NCBI GenBank assembly: GCA_041163945.1 | Contig: JBEAQJ010000073.1 | Location: 1 to 16,778, forward strand | Reading direction: 5' to 3' | DNA: 16,778 bases | Source: Roseicyclus sp041163945 | GTDB lineage: Bacteria; Pseudomonadota; Alphaproteobacteria; Rhodobacterales; Rhodobacteraceae | In this document: one piece after another, positions 5,759-13,549 of the stretch | Layout of the letters: every line of letters starts with the position of its first letter | How positions within the stretch are numbered: the first letter of the stretch is position 1 | The notes under the pieces: generated by a model | Databases searched by the model: none | What the model was told of the DNA's origin: nothing | What the model saw: only the letters and a program-made list of their open reading frames with translations | Program-made: the position numbers and the translations under genes

Positions 5759-7944
5759 GGGCGCGGGTCGGATCCGGGCGCCCAGATACGGTCGCCCTGC
5801 CGCATCCGGGCGCTGGTGATGGTCACACCACCATCGTGCAGCGCCAGGGCCAGGGCACCGGTCTGTTCCAGCAAGGGGCCATCGAGCACCAGGCACCCCG
5901 CCTTGGGGTCCAGCGTCACGGGCCCACGCCCCGCCGTCAACGGGCCAAGACCGGGCCGCGCAACGCCGGCCGGTGCCGGTTCCGACAAGATCACGATCGG
6001 ATGCCGGGTACAGGCCTGGGCAACCGCATCGGGCGCACCGCGCCCCGTGGCATGCCAGACGCCCAGCCCTTGCCATTGGCCAACCCGACCGACCCCATCA
6101 TCTTGCCAGGCTGTGCGGGCCGCGGCGCGATCCTGATCGGACCGATCGCCGTCGTTTTCCAGCCAGACACCGGCCACGAAACCCTCGCCGCGTGCGCGGC
6201 TCAGCGCACGCCCCTCGGGGGTCAAGATCCCGACCAGGCCGCCGCGTTCGGACACCAGAACGCCCGGCCGCTCTGCGTCGTGCCAATGCAGCAGGGCTAT
6301 GGCGATGGGCACCGCCCCCAACCAACGCAGCCGCCCCTGCCAAAGCAAGACGAAGATCCCCCCGATCGACACGACCCCCAGCATCCATACCGGTGGCGTT
6401 GGCACCGGCGACACCGCCCCGGGCAAGGCGGCCACCCATTCCGCCACCCCCAAGATCCAGGCCAAGGCCCATGCCATGGCCCACCACACCGGCCCCGCCA
6501 GCCCGATGGGGGTCAACAGCGTGGCGATCACCGCCCCGGGCATGATGATGCTGCCCATCACCGGCACGGTCAGCAGATTGGCAATCAACCCATAGACGGG
6601 GAACTGGTTGAAATGGGCCGCCGCATAGGGCGCCGTGGCCGCCCCGGCAACCACCGATGTCACCATCAGCAGGGCCGCACCCTTGACCCAAGACGGCCAA
6701 GGGGTTGGAATGCGGTGCGCGCGCAGCGCACCAAAGACCCCCACCAATGCCGCTGTCGCGGCAAACGACATCTGAAAGCCGGGCGACATCAAGGTTTCGG
6801 GCCGGTTCAACAGCACGATGATGGCGGCGATCGCGACCGAGCGCAGGGTGATCGCGCGCCGGTCGACCAGCACGGCAGCAAACATCACCGCGGCCTGGAT
6901 AAAGGCGCGCTCGGTCGCCACGTTGCCACCCGACATCGCCAGATAGAACGCCCCACAGGCCAGGGCCCCCAGCGCGGCCCATTTGCGGATCGGATAGCGC
7001 AGCGCAATCACAGGGATCAGCGCCAGCCCAAATCGCAGCGCGGCATAGACGAAGCCGGTCAACAGCCCCATGTGCAACCCCGAAATGGCCAACAGATGGG
7101 CGATGTTGGCGTCTCGCATCGCTTGCGTCGGCCCCGCCTCAAGCCCCGAACGATCGCCCGTCAGAACCGCCGCGGCAAAGGCGCCGGGTTGGCCCGCGAT
7201 TCGATCCTGGATCGCCGCCGACAGGCGCATGCGGATGTGCATGAGCCGCGCATCACCGGGCCCGCGCGGCGTCAAGATGACCAGCGGTGTCCGGGTATAG
7301 CCCACAGCACCCAGCGACAGGAAATAGGAATGGCGCTGGAAATCGAAGCCACCCGGTTCGGCCGGGCCAGAGGGGGCTGAAAGATGGCCCGTCAGCATCA
7401 CGGTGCTGCCCGGTTCCGGTGCGGTGTCCGCGCCCTCGCCATGCAACGCCACCCGCACCCGGCGTGGGGTGCGTTCGGGGGCCAGATCCTCAAGCCGAAC
7501 CTGATCGAGGGTCAGCCGCACCGCGTCGGTGCCCGAACGATCCACCCCGACCACCCGGCCTTCGATCGCGCCGTAGTAGCGAAAGCCCAGCACCGGGCCG
7601 GCAACGCTGTGGGCGCGCAGACCCGCCGCCAGCACGCCCAAGGCGATCAGCGCCACCCCAACACCCAAGGGCCCGACGCCCGCGCGCCAGAAGATCCCGA
7701 CCGCCGCCCCTGCCACCAGCAGCACCGCCGCGATGGCGTAGATCAGCGGGCCGGGTTCAAAGGGCAGCGCAAAGTACAGCGCCACCCCAAGCCCCAGCAT
7801 CACCGCCGACCACGGCATCAGCGCGCCACGCTGCGCCTCAAGCGACGCATGCAGCGCGCCAAGCCCGCCCCGCGCCGCGCGGCCCGCGACCGCCAGCGCC
7901 CCATCCCGGCGATCGGGCCCGATGATGTCTGCAAACTCGGCCAC
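5752..7944 (-). CDS. comEC: ComEC/Rec2-family DNA-uptake channel without metallo-beta-lactamase domain
   Basis: The 730-residue polytopic inner-membrane protein belongs to the ComEC family, which carries single-stranded DNA into the cytoplasm in natural transformation and, in Rhodobacter capsulatus, in uptake of gene-transfer-agent DNA. N-terminal membrane segments (about 45-110) are followed by a soluble OB-like DUF4131 region (about 120-225), then the competence domain with HLLAISGLHMG (283-293) and GNVATERAFIQA (340-351), and further membrane segments to about 550. The C-terminal 175 residues are soluble but lack the HxHxDH zinc motif of the beta-lactamase-like domain in Bacillus ComEC. 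This shorter form is, from memory, common in alphaproteobacteria, so I do not call it truncated. It starts at GTG 7944 with AAGG just upstream; the first 40 residues are poorly supported. It is divergent from gltX and convergent with lexA. Confidence 0.9.
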   Translation of the reverse strand: MAEFADIIGPDRRDGALAVAGRAARGGLGALHASLEAQRGALMPWSAVMLGLGVALYFALPFEPGPLIYAIAAVLLVAGAAVGIFWRAGVGPLGVGVALIALGVLAAGLRAHSVAGPVLGFRYYGAIEGRVVGVDRSGTDAVRLTLDQVRLEDLAPERTPRRVRVALHGEGADTAPEPGSTVMLTGHLSAPSGPAEPGGFDFQRHSYFLSLGAVGYTRTPLVILTPRGPGDARLMHIRMRLSAAIQDRIAGQPGAFAAAVLTGDRSGLEAGPTQAMRDANIAHLLAISGLHMGLLTGFVYAALRFGLALIPVIALRYPIRKWAALGALACGAFYLAMSGGNVATERAFIQAAVMFAAVLVDRRAITLRSVAIAAIIVLLNRPETLMSPGFQMSFAATAALVGVFGALRAHRIPTPWPSWVKGAALLMVTSVVAGAATAPYAAAHFNQFPVYGLIANLLTVPVMGSIIMPGAVIATLLTPIGLAGPVWWAMAWALAWILGVAEWVAALPGAVSPVPTPPVWMLGVVSIGGIFVLLWQGRLRWLGAVPIAIALLHWHDAERPGVLVSERGGLVGILTPEGRALSRARGEGFVAGVWLENDGDRSDQDRAAARTAWQDDGVGRVGQWQGLGVWHATGRGAPDAVAQACTRHPIVILSEPAPAGVARPGLGPLTAGRGPVTLDPKAGCLVLDGPLLEQTGALALALHDGGVTITSARMRQGDRIWAPGSDPRPQ

Positions 7945-7968
7945 TGCCTTGTCAGCGCCCTTCGTGAT

Positions 7969-8021
7969 GCGTTAACCAGACGCCAACCCTAGCCCCGACA
8001 TGGTTTCCAGCTGGTTAACGC
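7969..8021. promoter_or_regulatory. Perfect 11-bp inverted repeat (GCGTTAACCAG / CTGGTTAACGC) between comEC and gltX
   Basis: GCGTTAACCAG at 7969-7979 is matched by its exact reverse complement at 8011-8021, with 31 bp between. Each arm holds the palindrome GTTAAC and reads outward toward one of the divergent genes: one arm is 24 bp from the comEC start, the other 44 bp from the gltX start. The arms contain TTAAC, the half-site of the cell-cycle regulator CtrA. Each has only a degenerate partner seven bases away (TTTC-N7-TTAAC on plus, TTGG-N7-TTAAC on minus), so CtrA binding is a guess. A dimeric regulator or DNA loop is also possible. Confidence 0.6.
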
Positions 8022-8065
8022 CGCGCCGGCCCCAACCGCCCGCGACCGGCGCAAAAAGGAACAAG

Positions 8066-9481
8066 ATGGCCGCGCCCGAACAGATCGTCACCCGCATCGC
8101 CCCCTCGCCCACGGGGATCATGCACATCGGCACGGCGCGCACAGCGCTGTTCAACTGGCTGTACGCGCGCGCCCGCGGCGGCAAGTTCTTGCTTCGGATC
8201 GAAGACACCGATCGTGCCCGGTCAACGCCCGAGGCGACGCAAGCGATCCTTGACGGGATGGGCTGGCTGGGGCTCGACTGGGATGGCGAAGCCGTCAGCC
8301 AGTTCGAACGCGTCCCGCGCCACGCCGAAGTTGCCCATCAGATGCTGGCGCGCGGCCATGCCTACAAATGCTTTGCCCCGCAAGACGAGATCGAGGCCTA
8401 TCGCGAAGCCGCCCGTGCGCAAGGTCGTTCGACCTTGTACCACAGCCCATGGCGCGATGCCGATCCGGCCCAGCACCCCGATGCGCCCTACGCGATCCGC
8501 CTGAAGGCGCCGCGCGATGGCGAAACCGTGATCGACGATGCCGTGCAAGGGCGCGTGATCTTTGCCAATGATCAGCTCGACGACATGGTGATGCTGCGCT
8601 CGGATGGCACGCCCACCTACATGCTGGCGGTGGTGGTCGATGACCACGACATGGGCGTAACCCATGTGATCCGCGGCGATGACCATCTGAACAACGCCCC
8701 CCGGCAGGCGCAGATCTACCGCGCGATGGGCTGGCCCGAACCGGTCTGGGCCCATATCCCGCTGATCCACGGCCCCGACGGCAAGAAGCTCAGCAAACGC
8801 CACGGGGCAACGGGGGTGATGGATTACGCGCGCATGGGCGTGCCGCCGGCGGCGATGCGCAACTATCTGGCGCGCCTGGGCTGGAGCCATGGCAACGACG
8901 AGCTGTTCACCGATGCGCAAGCGCGCGCGTGGTTCGATCTGTCGGGAATCGGCCGCGCGCCCGCGCGGCTGGACCTGAAGAAACTGGAAAGCGTGGCCAG
9001 CTGGCACATCGCGCATATGGATGACGCGGAACTGGTGGCCGAAATCGGGCGCTACCTGTCGTTGACCGGGCAGGCGCCGCTTTCGCAGGCGCAGCATGAT
9101 CGGCTGGGCGCTGCGATGTATTGCCTCAAGGATCGGGCGAAATCCCTGCCCGAATTGTTGGAAAAAGGCCAATTCGCCTTGGCCCCGACGCCCATCGTGC
9201 CCGATGCGGCCACGGCCGCCCTGCTTGATCCGGTATCCCGTGGTATACTGCGCGAATTGACTGCGCAGTTGCAGCATGCTAGCTGGGATCGTGACACGCT
9301 CGAGGCGACGCTGACCCATGCCGCCGAGGCCCATGGGTTGAAATTCGGCAAGCTTGCAGGCCCGCTTCGGGCCGCATTGGCGGGCCGCAGCGTCACCCCC
9401 AGCGTTTTCGACATGATGCTTGTCATCGGCCGCGACGAAACGATCGCCCGCCTGACACAAGCCGCTTCCCGCGACGGCTGA
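8066..9481 (+). CDS. gltX: Glutamyl-tRNA synthetase
   Basis: This class I aminoacyl-tRNA synthetase of 471 residues attaches glutamate to tRNA. The start VTRIAPSPTGIMHIGTARTA contains the HIGH-type signature (HIGT, residues 20-23), RIEDTD follows at 44-49, and GKKLSKRHG (239-247) is the KMSKS loop. The zinc cluster of the E. coli enzyme is absent: only Cys102 remains in that stretch, which fits many alphaproteobacterial enzymes. Start ATG 8066 is chosen because AAAAAGGA (8053-8060) lies 5 bases upstream and the conserved protein begins here. The frame is open from an ATG at 8000, but that extension runs through the inverted repeat. Alphaproteobacteria often have two GltX paralogues, one of which may charge tRNA-Gln for later amidation; sequence alone does not tell me which this is. 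Confidence 0.95.
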   Translation: MAAPEQIVTRIAPSPTGIMHIGTARTALFNWLYARARGGKFLLRIEDTDRARSTPEATQAILDGMGWLGLDWDGEAVSQFERVPRHAEVAHQMLARGHAYKCFAPQDEIEAYREAARAQGRSTLYHSPWRDADPAQHPDAPYAIRLKAPRDGETVIDDAVQGRVIFANDQLDDMVMLRSDGTPTYMLAVVVDDHDMGVTHVIRGDDHLNNAPRQAQIYRAMGWPEPVWAHIPLIHGPDGKKLSKRHGATGVMDYARMGVPPAAMRNYLARLGWSHGNDELFTDAQARAWFDLSGIGRAPARLDLKKLESVASWHIAHMDDAELVAEIGRYLSLTGQAPLSQAQHDRLGAAMYCLKDRAKSLPELLEKGQFALAPTPIVPDAATAALLDPVSRGILRELTAQLQHASWDRDTLEATLTHAAEAHGLKFGKLAGPLRAALAGRSVTPSVFDMMLVIGRDETIARLTQAASRDG

Positions 9482-9503
9482 ACCGGGGGGCCAAAGACCG
9501 AAC

Positions 9504-9530
9504 CGGGGCCATCGGCAAGGCCAAGCCCCG
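9504..9530 (+). terminator. Weak hairpin after gltX
   Basis: CGGGGC (9504-9509) and GCCCCG (9525-9530) can form a 6-bp stem around a 15-base loop, 22 bases after the gltX stop. There is no T-run after it (GAGACATT), so it is at best a partial or factor-dependent terminator. GAACCGGGG is repeated at 9480-9488 and 9500-9508. Confidence 0.2.
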
Positions 9531-9585
9531 AGACATTCGCGCGCGGCGCTGCGGCACCCGCCGATCCTGACACGAGGGGACGACC

Positions 9586-10881
9586 ATGGCACAGACGACA
9601 CGCACCGCCAGCCTGACGATCGACGGCAAGACCTACGAGCTGCCGATCTATGCGCCGACCGCCGGCCCCGATGTCATCGACATCACCAAGCTTTACGCTC
9701 AGGCGGGCGTTTTCACCCATGATCCGGGCTTCACCTCGACCTCGGCGTGCGAAAGCGCGATCACCTTCATCGACGGCGACAAGGGCGAGCTGATGCACCG
9801 CGGCTATCCCATCGACCAGCTGGCCGAGAAATCCCATTACCTCGAGGTGTGCTACCTGCTCTTGTACGGCGAATTGCCCTCGGCGGCGGCGTTGGAAAAG
9901 TTCGAGACCACGATCACCCGCCACACGATGATCCATGAACAGATGCACAACTTCTTCCGCGGGTTCCGGCGGGATGCGCATCCGATGGCGACGATGGTGG
10001 GGGTCGTGGGCGCGATGTCGGCCTTCTATCATGACAGCACCGACATCAATGATGCCCACCAGCGCGAAATCGCATCCCATCGCCTGATCGCCAAGATGCC
10101 GACGATCGCCGCGATGGCCTACAAGTATTCGATCGGCCAACCCTTCGTCTATCCGCGCAACGATCTCGATTATGCCTCGAACTTCCTGCGCATGTGTTTC
10201 GCTGTGCCCGCCGAGGATTACGTGGTCGACCCCGTGCTGGCGCGCGCGATGGATCGGATCTTCACGCTGCATGCCGATCACGAACAAAACGCCTCGACCT
10301 CGACGGTGCGGCTGGCGTCGTCTTCGGGGGCCAACCCCTTTGCCTGCATCGCGGCGGGCATTGCCTGCCTTTGGGGCCCGGCCCATGGCGGCGCAAACCA
10401 GGCCTGCCTCGAAATGCTCAAGGAAATCGGCCATCCCGACCGTATTCCCGAATTCATCGCACGCGCCAAGGACAAGAACGACCCGTTCCGCCTGATGGGC
10501 TTTGGGCATCGGGTCTACAAGAACTTCGACCCTCGTGCGACGGTGATGAAGAAATCCGCGGACGAGGTTCTCGATCTTCTGGGCATCGACAACAACCCGC
10601 TGCTGCAAATCGCCAAGGAACTGGAACGCATCGCGGTCAACGACGATTACTTCATCGAAAAGAAGCTGTTCCCCAACGTCGATTTCTATTCGGGCATCAT
10701 CCTCGAGGCGATGGGTTTCCCCACGGCCATGTTCACCCCGATCTTCGCGGTGTCGCGCACGGTGGGCTGGATTTCCCAGTGGAAGGAACAGCTGGCCGAC
10801 CCGGCGATGAAAATCGGCCGCCCGCGCCAGCTTTACATGGGCCAGACCACCCGGAACTACGTCGAGATCGAGAACCGCTGA
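9586..10881 (+). CDS. gltA: Citrate synthase (type II)
   Basis: The 431-residue enzyme condenses oxaloacetate and acetyl-CoA to citrate, the entry of the TCA cycle. It has the long N-terminal domain of the NADH-sensitive hexameric type. Active-site residues are all present: His232 in HADHEQN, His267 in GPAHGGANQ, His308 in GFGHRVYKN and Asp366 in NVDFYSG. The C-terminus RPRQLYMGQTTRNYVEI is typical of Gram-negative GltA. ATG 9586 has GAGGGG at 9574-9579. It lies 104 bp after gltX and may share its transcript or use its own promoter; I see no clear -35/-10 in the gap. Confidence 0.97.
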   Translation: MAQTTRTASLTIDGKTYELPIYAPTAGPDVIDITKLYAQAGVFTHDPGFTSTSACESAITFIDGDKGELMHRGYPIDQLAEKSHYLEVCYLLLYGELPSAAALEKFETTITRHTMIHEQMHNFFRGFRRDAHPMATMVGVVGAMSAFYHDSTDINDAHQREIASHRLIAKMPTIAAMAYKYSIGQPFVYPRNDLDYASNFLRMCFAVPAEDYVVDPVLARAMDRIFTLHADHEQNASTSTVRLASSSGANPFACIAAGIACLWGPAHGGANQACLEMLKEIGHPDRIPEFIARAKDKNDPFRLMGFGHRVYKNFDPRATVMKKSADEVLDLLGIDNNPLLQIAKELERIAVNDDYFIEKKLFPNVDFYSGIILEAMGFPTAMFTPIFAVSRTVGWISQWKEQLADPAMKIGRPRQLYMGQTTRNYVEIENR

Positions 10882-10902
10882 ACAGCAGCCCGACACAAGA
10901 CC

Positions 10903-10929
10903 GACGACAGGCGGCCCCAAACCGTCGTC
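10903..10929 (+). terminator. Hairpin downstream of gltA, possible terminator
   Basis: GACGAC (10903-10908) and GTCGTC (10924-10929) can pair around a 15-base loop, 21 bases after the gltA stop. The next short T stretch is CTCTTTG about 15 bases further on, too far for a classical intrinsic terminator. Confidence 0.3.
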
Positions 10930-10950
10930 CGCCCGCGCCGCCCCTCTTTG

Positions 10951-10988
10951 CTTCGGAAATACTCCCGCCGGAGGCATCGAAGTTTCCG
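10951..10988. repeat. Structured intergenic repeat of the Rhodobacterales CTCCCGCCGGAG type
   Basis: Three inverted repeats share this stretch. CTCC/GGAG (10962-10965 with 10970-10973) makes the inner hairpin. CTTCG/CGAAG (10951-10955 with 10978-10982) encloses it. CGGAAA/TTTCCG (10954-10959 with 10983-10988) is an alternative outer arm. On the minus strand it reads CCTCCGGCGGGAGTATTT, a short hairpin followed by a T-rich tail. I recognise this core from memory as frequent between genes in Rhodobacter, Paracoccus and Roseobacter relatives. Its copy number in this genome cannot be seen from the window. Confidence 0.55.
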
Positions 10989-11030
10989 GTGCATCGGTGA
11001 AACCTGCGCCCCACCCGCCAAGAGCACAGC

Positions 11031-11969
11031 ATGACCGCCAAGATCATCATCGACACCGATCCCGGCCAGGATGACGCCGTGGCGATCTTGCTGGCGCTGG
11101 CCGCCCCCGAGGCGATCGAGGTGCTGGGCATCACGGCGGTGGCGGGCAACGTTCCGCTCGCCTTGACCCAGAAAAATGCCCGCATCATCTGCGAATTGGC
11201 GGGGCGGCCCGATGTGCGGGTGTTTGCGGGCTGTGATCGCCCGATGGTTCAGCCGCTTGTGACCGCCGAACATGTGCATGGAAAGACCGGGCTTGACGGC
11301 ATCGCCCTGCCCGATCCGACCATGCCCCTGCAAGCGACCCATGCCGTCGATTTCATTGTTGAAACCTTGCGCAGCCAGCCGGCTGATACTGTCACGCTCT
11401 GCCCGCTGGGGCCGTTGACCAACATCGCCACCGCCTTTCGCGCCGCCCCCGACATCGTGGCCCGCGTGCAGCAGATCGTGCTGATGGGTGGGGCGTATTT
11501 CGAGGTTGGCAACATCACTCCAGCCGCCGAATTCAACATTTACGTCGATCCAGAAGCCGCTGAAATCGTGTTCAAATCAGGTGTGCCGCTTACGGTGATG
11601 CCGCTTGACGTGACGCACCGGGTCCTGACCACGCGACCCCGGATCGAGGCCATCCGCGCGCTGGGATCGCCGGTGGGTCATGCGGTCGCGCAATGGACCG
11701 ATTTCTTCGAACGCTTCGACATGGCCAAATACGGCCATGACGGGGCGCCGCTGCATGATCCTTGCGTGATTGCCTATCTGCTGGCGCCGCATTTGTTTTC
11801 CGGCCGCCAGATCAATGTGGAAATCGAAACCGTCTCGGCCCTGACGCGCGGCATGACGGTGGCCGATTGGTGGGGCGTCACGGATCGCGCAAGGAACGCG
11901 ATGTTCATGGGCGATGTGGATGCGGCCGGCTTTTACGATCTGCTGACCGGGCACCTCGCCCGCTACTGA
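11031..11969 (+). CDS. Nucleoside hydrolase (inosine-uridine preferring family)
   Basis: The protein of 312 residues belongs to the Ca2+-dependent nucleoside hydrolases, which split ribonucleosides into base and ribose for salvage. The N-terminus IIIDTDPGQDDAVAI (5-19) supplies the calcium-binding Asp cluster (Asp8, Asp10, Asp14, Asp15). NITPAAEFNIYVDPEAA (161-177) is the ribose-binding stretch. HDP (His242, Asp243) completes the active site. Length is normal. It looks closest to the RihA/RihB-type pyrimidine hydrolases or general IUNH, but substrate choice cannot be settled from motifs. The ribosome-binding site before ATG 11031 is weak (AAGAGC). It lies 149 bp after gltA behind the structured repeat, so it is probably a separate unit. 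Confidence 0.93.
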   Translation: MTAKIIIDTDPGQDDAVAILLALAAPEAIEVLGITAVAGNVPLALTQKNARIICELAGRPDVRVFAGCDRPMVQPLVTAEHVHGKTGLDGIALPDPTMPLQATHAVDFIVETLRSQPADTVTLCPLGPLTNIATAFRAAPDIVARVQQIVLMGGAYFEVGNITPAAEFNIYVDPEAAEIVFKSGVPLTVMPLDVTHRVLTTRPRIEAIRALGSPVGHAVAQWTDFFERFDMAKYGHDGAPLHDPCVIAYLLAPHLFSGRQINVEIETVSALTRGMTVADWWGVTDRARNAMFMGDVDAAGFYDLLTGHLARY

Positions 11970-11988
11970 GCGCGGCCACGGCCCGCGC
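11970..11988 (+). terminator. Hairpin immediately after the nucleoside hydrolase gene
   Basis: GCGCGG (11970-11975) pairs with CCGCGC (11983-11988) around a 7-base loop, starting right after the stop codon. No T-run follows (AAGGGATTTCCT), so termination would be weak. An A/T-rich CATATATC at 12016-12023 further on may be the -10 of a selO promoter. Confidence 0.3.
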
Positions 11989-12042
11989 AAGGGATTTCCT
12001 CTGCCCCGCTTCGGCCATATATCTGGCGGCAAAGGATCCCGC

Positions 12043-13485
12043 ATGAGCGCCCATTTCCCCTTTGACAACAGCTACGCGCGCCTGCCCGAGCGGTTTTTTA
12101 CCCGCCAGGCGCCGGCCGTGGTTCCCGCGCCGCGGCTTGTCGCGATCAACCGGCCCTTGGCCGAACGTCTGGGCCTTGGCCTGCCCGAAGACGCAGACCA
12201 GCTGGCCCAGATCTTTTCGGGCAACCGCCTGCCACAGGGCGCCGACCCGCTGGCCCAGGTCTATGCCGGCCACCAGTTCGGCGGTTGGTCGCCGCAATTG
12301 GGCGATGGGCGCGCGATCTTGCTGGGCGAGGTGCTGGCCCCCGACGGGGCCCGCTTCGACATCCAGCTCAAGGGCTCGGGGCGCACGCCCTACAGCCGCA
12401 TGGGCGATGGCAAGGCCTGGCTCGGGCCGGTGCTGCGCGAATACATCGTCTCCGAAGCCATGGCCGCCTTTGCCATCCCGACCACGCGGGCCTTGGCGGC
12501 GGTGCGCACGGGCGAAACCGTGCTGCGCGATCGCCCGCAGCCCGGCGCGGTTCTGACGCGGGTGGCGGCATCCCACATCCGCATCGGCACCTTTCAGTAC
12601 TTCGCGGCCCGGCGCGACACCGCGGCGCTTCAGGCGCTGTGCGATCACACCATCGCGCGGCATTACCCCACCGCCGAAGGCCCCGCCGGTCTTTTGGACG
12701 CCGTGATCGAGGCCCAGGCCCGTCTGGTGGCGCAATGGATGGGGATGGGCTTCATCCATGGCGTGATGAACACCGACAACATGACCCTGTCGGGCGAAAC
12801 CATCGATTACGGGCCTTGCGCCTTCATGGATGGCTATCATCCCGACCGGGTGTTTTCGTCGATCGACCAGTTCGGCCGCTACGCCTATGCCAACCAGCCC
12901 CAGATCGCGGTCTGGAACCTGGCCCAGCTGGCCACCGCCCTGTTGCCGCTGATCCCCGATCGCACCGCGGGGATCGACGCCTTCACCGAGGCCGTCAACA
13001 GCTTTTCCGACCGCTTCGACAGGGCTTGGCACGCGGTCCTGCGCGCCAAGCTGGGCCTGGCCCGGCCCGCCGAAGGCGACGCCGATCTGGCACGGGATCT
13101 GTTGGCGCGGATGGCCGCGACCGAGGCCGATTTTACCCGCGTCTTCCGCGCGCTGTCCGGGCCCGACCCCCACCGGGCGCGCGCCGAATTCCGCGAACCC
13201 GATGCCTTTGACGCCTGGCTCGCCCGATGGCAGGCCCGGCTTCTGTCCGAACCCCGCGACGCAGCACAGCGCATGGGGGCAATGCAGGCCACGAACCCGG
13301 CCCGCATCCCCCGCAATCACCGCATCGAGCAGGCCATCACCGCCGCTGTCGCAGATGATTTCGCGCCCTTTTCCCGGCTGATGGCGGCCCTTGCCGATCC
13401 GTTTTCCGATGATCCCGAACATGCCGCCTATGAAACGGCCCCGGCCCCGCACGAGGTTGTCACCGCCACCTTCTGCGGCACCTGA
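12043..13485 (+). CDS. selO: Protein adenylyltransferase SelO (YdiU family)
   Basis: The 480-residue protein belongs to the SelO pseudokinases, which transfer AMP from ATP to Ser, Thr or Tyr of target proteins and are linked to redox stress. Seen in order: the N-terminal FDNSYARLPERFF, YAGHQFGGWSPQLGDGRA (74-91), LKGSGRTPYSRMGDG (109-123, nucleotide loop), REYIVSEAMAA (132-142), GFIHGVMNTDNM (236-247) with Asp245, and IDYGPCAFMD (254-263) with Asp255, the metal-binding pair. Cys478 is third from the end (CGT), the place where eukaryotic SelO carries selenocysteine. Start ATG 12043 has AAAGGA (12031-12036) six bases upstream. It lies 73 bp after the nucleoside hydrolase gene and is convergent with the EamA transporter gene. 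Confidence 0.95.
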   Translation: MSAHFPFDNSYARLPERFFTRQAPAVVPAPRLVAINRPLAERLGLGLPEDADQLAQIFSGNRLPQGADPLAQVYAGHQFGGWSPQLGDGRAILLGEVLAPDGARFDIQLKGSGRTPYSRMGDGKAWLGPVLREYIVSEAMAAFAIPTTRALAAVRTGETVLRDRPQPGAVLTRVAASHIRIGTFQYFAARRDTAALQALCDHTIARHYPTAEGPAGLLDAVIEAQARLVAQWMGMGFIHGVMNTDNMTLSGETIDYGPCAFMDGYHPDRVFSSIDQFGRYAYANQPQIAVWNLAQLATALLPLIPDRTAGIDAFTEAVNSFSDRFDRAWHAVLRAKLGLARPAEGDADLARDLLARMAATEADFTRVFRALSGPDPHRARAEFREPDAFDAWLARWQARLLSEPRDAAQRMGAMQATNPARIPRNHRIEQAITAAVADDFAPFSRLMAALADPFSDDPEHAAYETAPAPHEVVTATFCGT

Positions 13486-13507
13486 TCGGGCATCTTGCCA
13501 TGGCCGG

Positions 13508-13536
13508 GCGCGCCCACCGCCCCCCGGCGGGCGCGC
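13508..13536. terminator. GC-rich hairpin between convergent selO and EamA transporter genes
   Basis: GCGCGC (13508-13513) pairs with GCGCGC (13531-13536), and CCGCC (13517-13521) with GGCGG (13526-13530), leaving a CCA bulge and a CCCC loop. That is an 11-bp, almost all G/C stem in the 64-bp gap between two convergent stops. It is symmetric and could end transcripts from both sides, although no T-run follows on either strand. Confidence 0.5.
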
Positions 13537-13549
13537 ACACAGGCTGTGG

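Noticed and set aside
5752..6100. comEC as a truncated or decayed gene
   Set aside because: The frame is intact for 730 codons and ends in a regular stop next to lexA. The shorter ComEC without the beta-lactamase domain is, to my knowledge, a normal form in this group.
8000..8065. Upstream start for gltX at ATG 8000
   Set aside because: It would run through the inverted repeat and add residues unlike any GluRS start; ATG 8066 has a strong AAAAAGGA site and begins the conserved protein.
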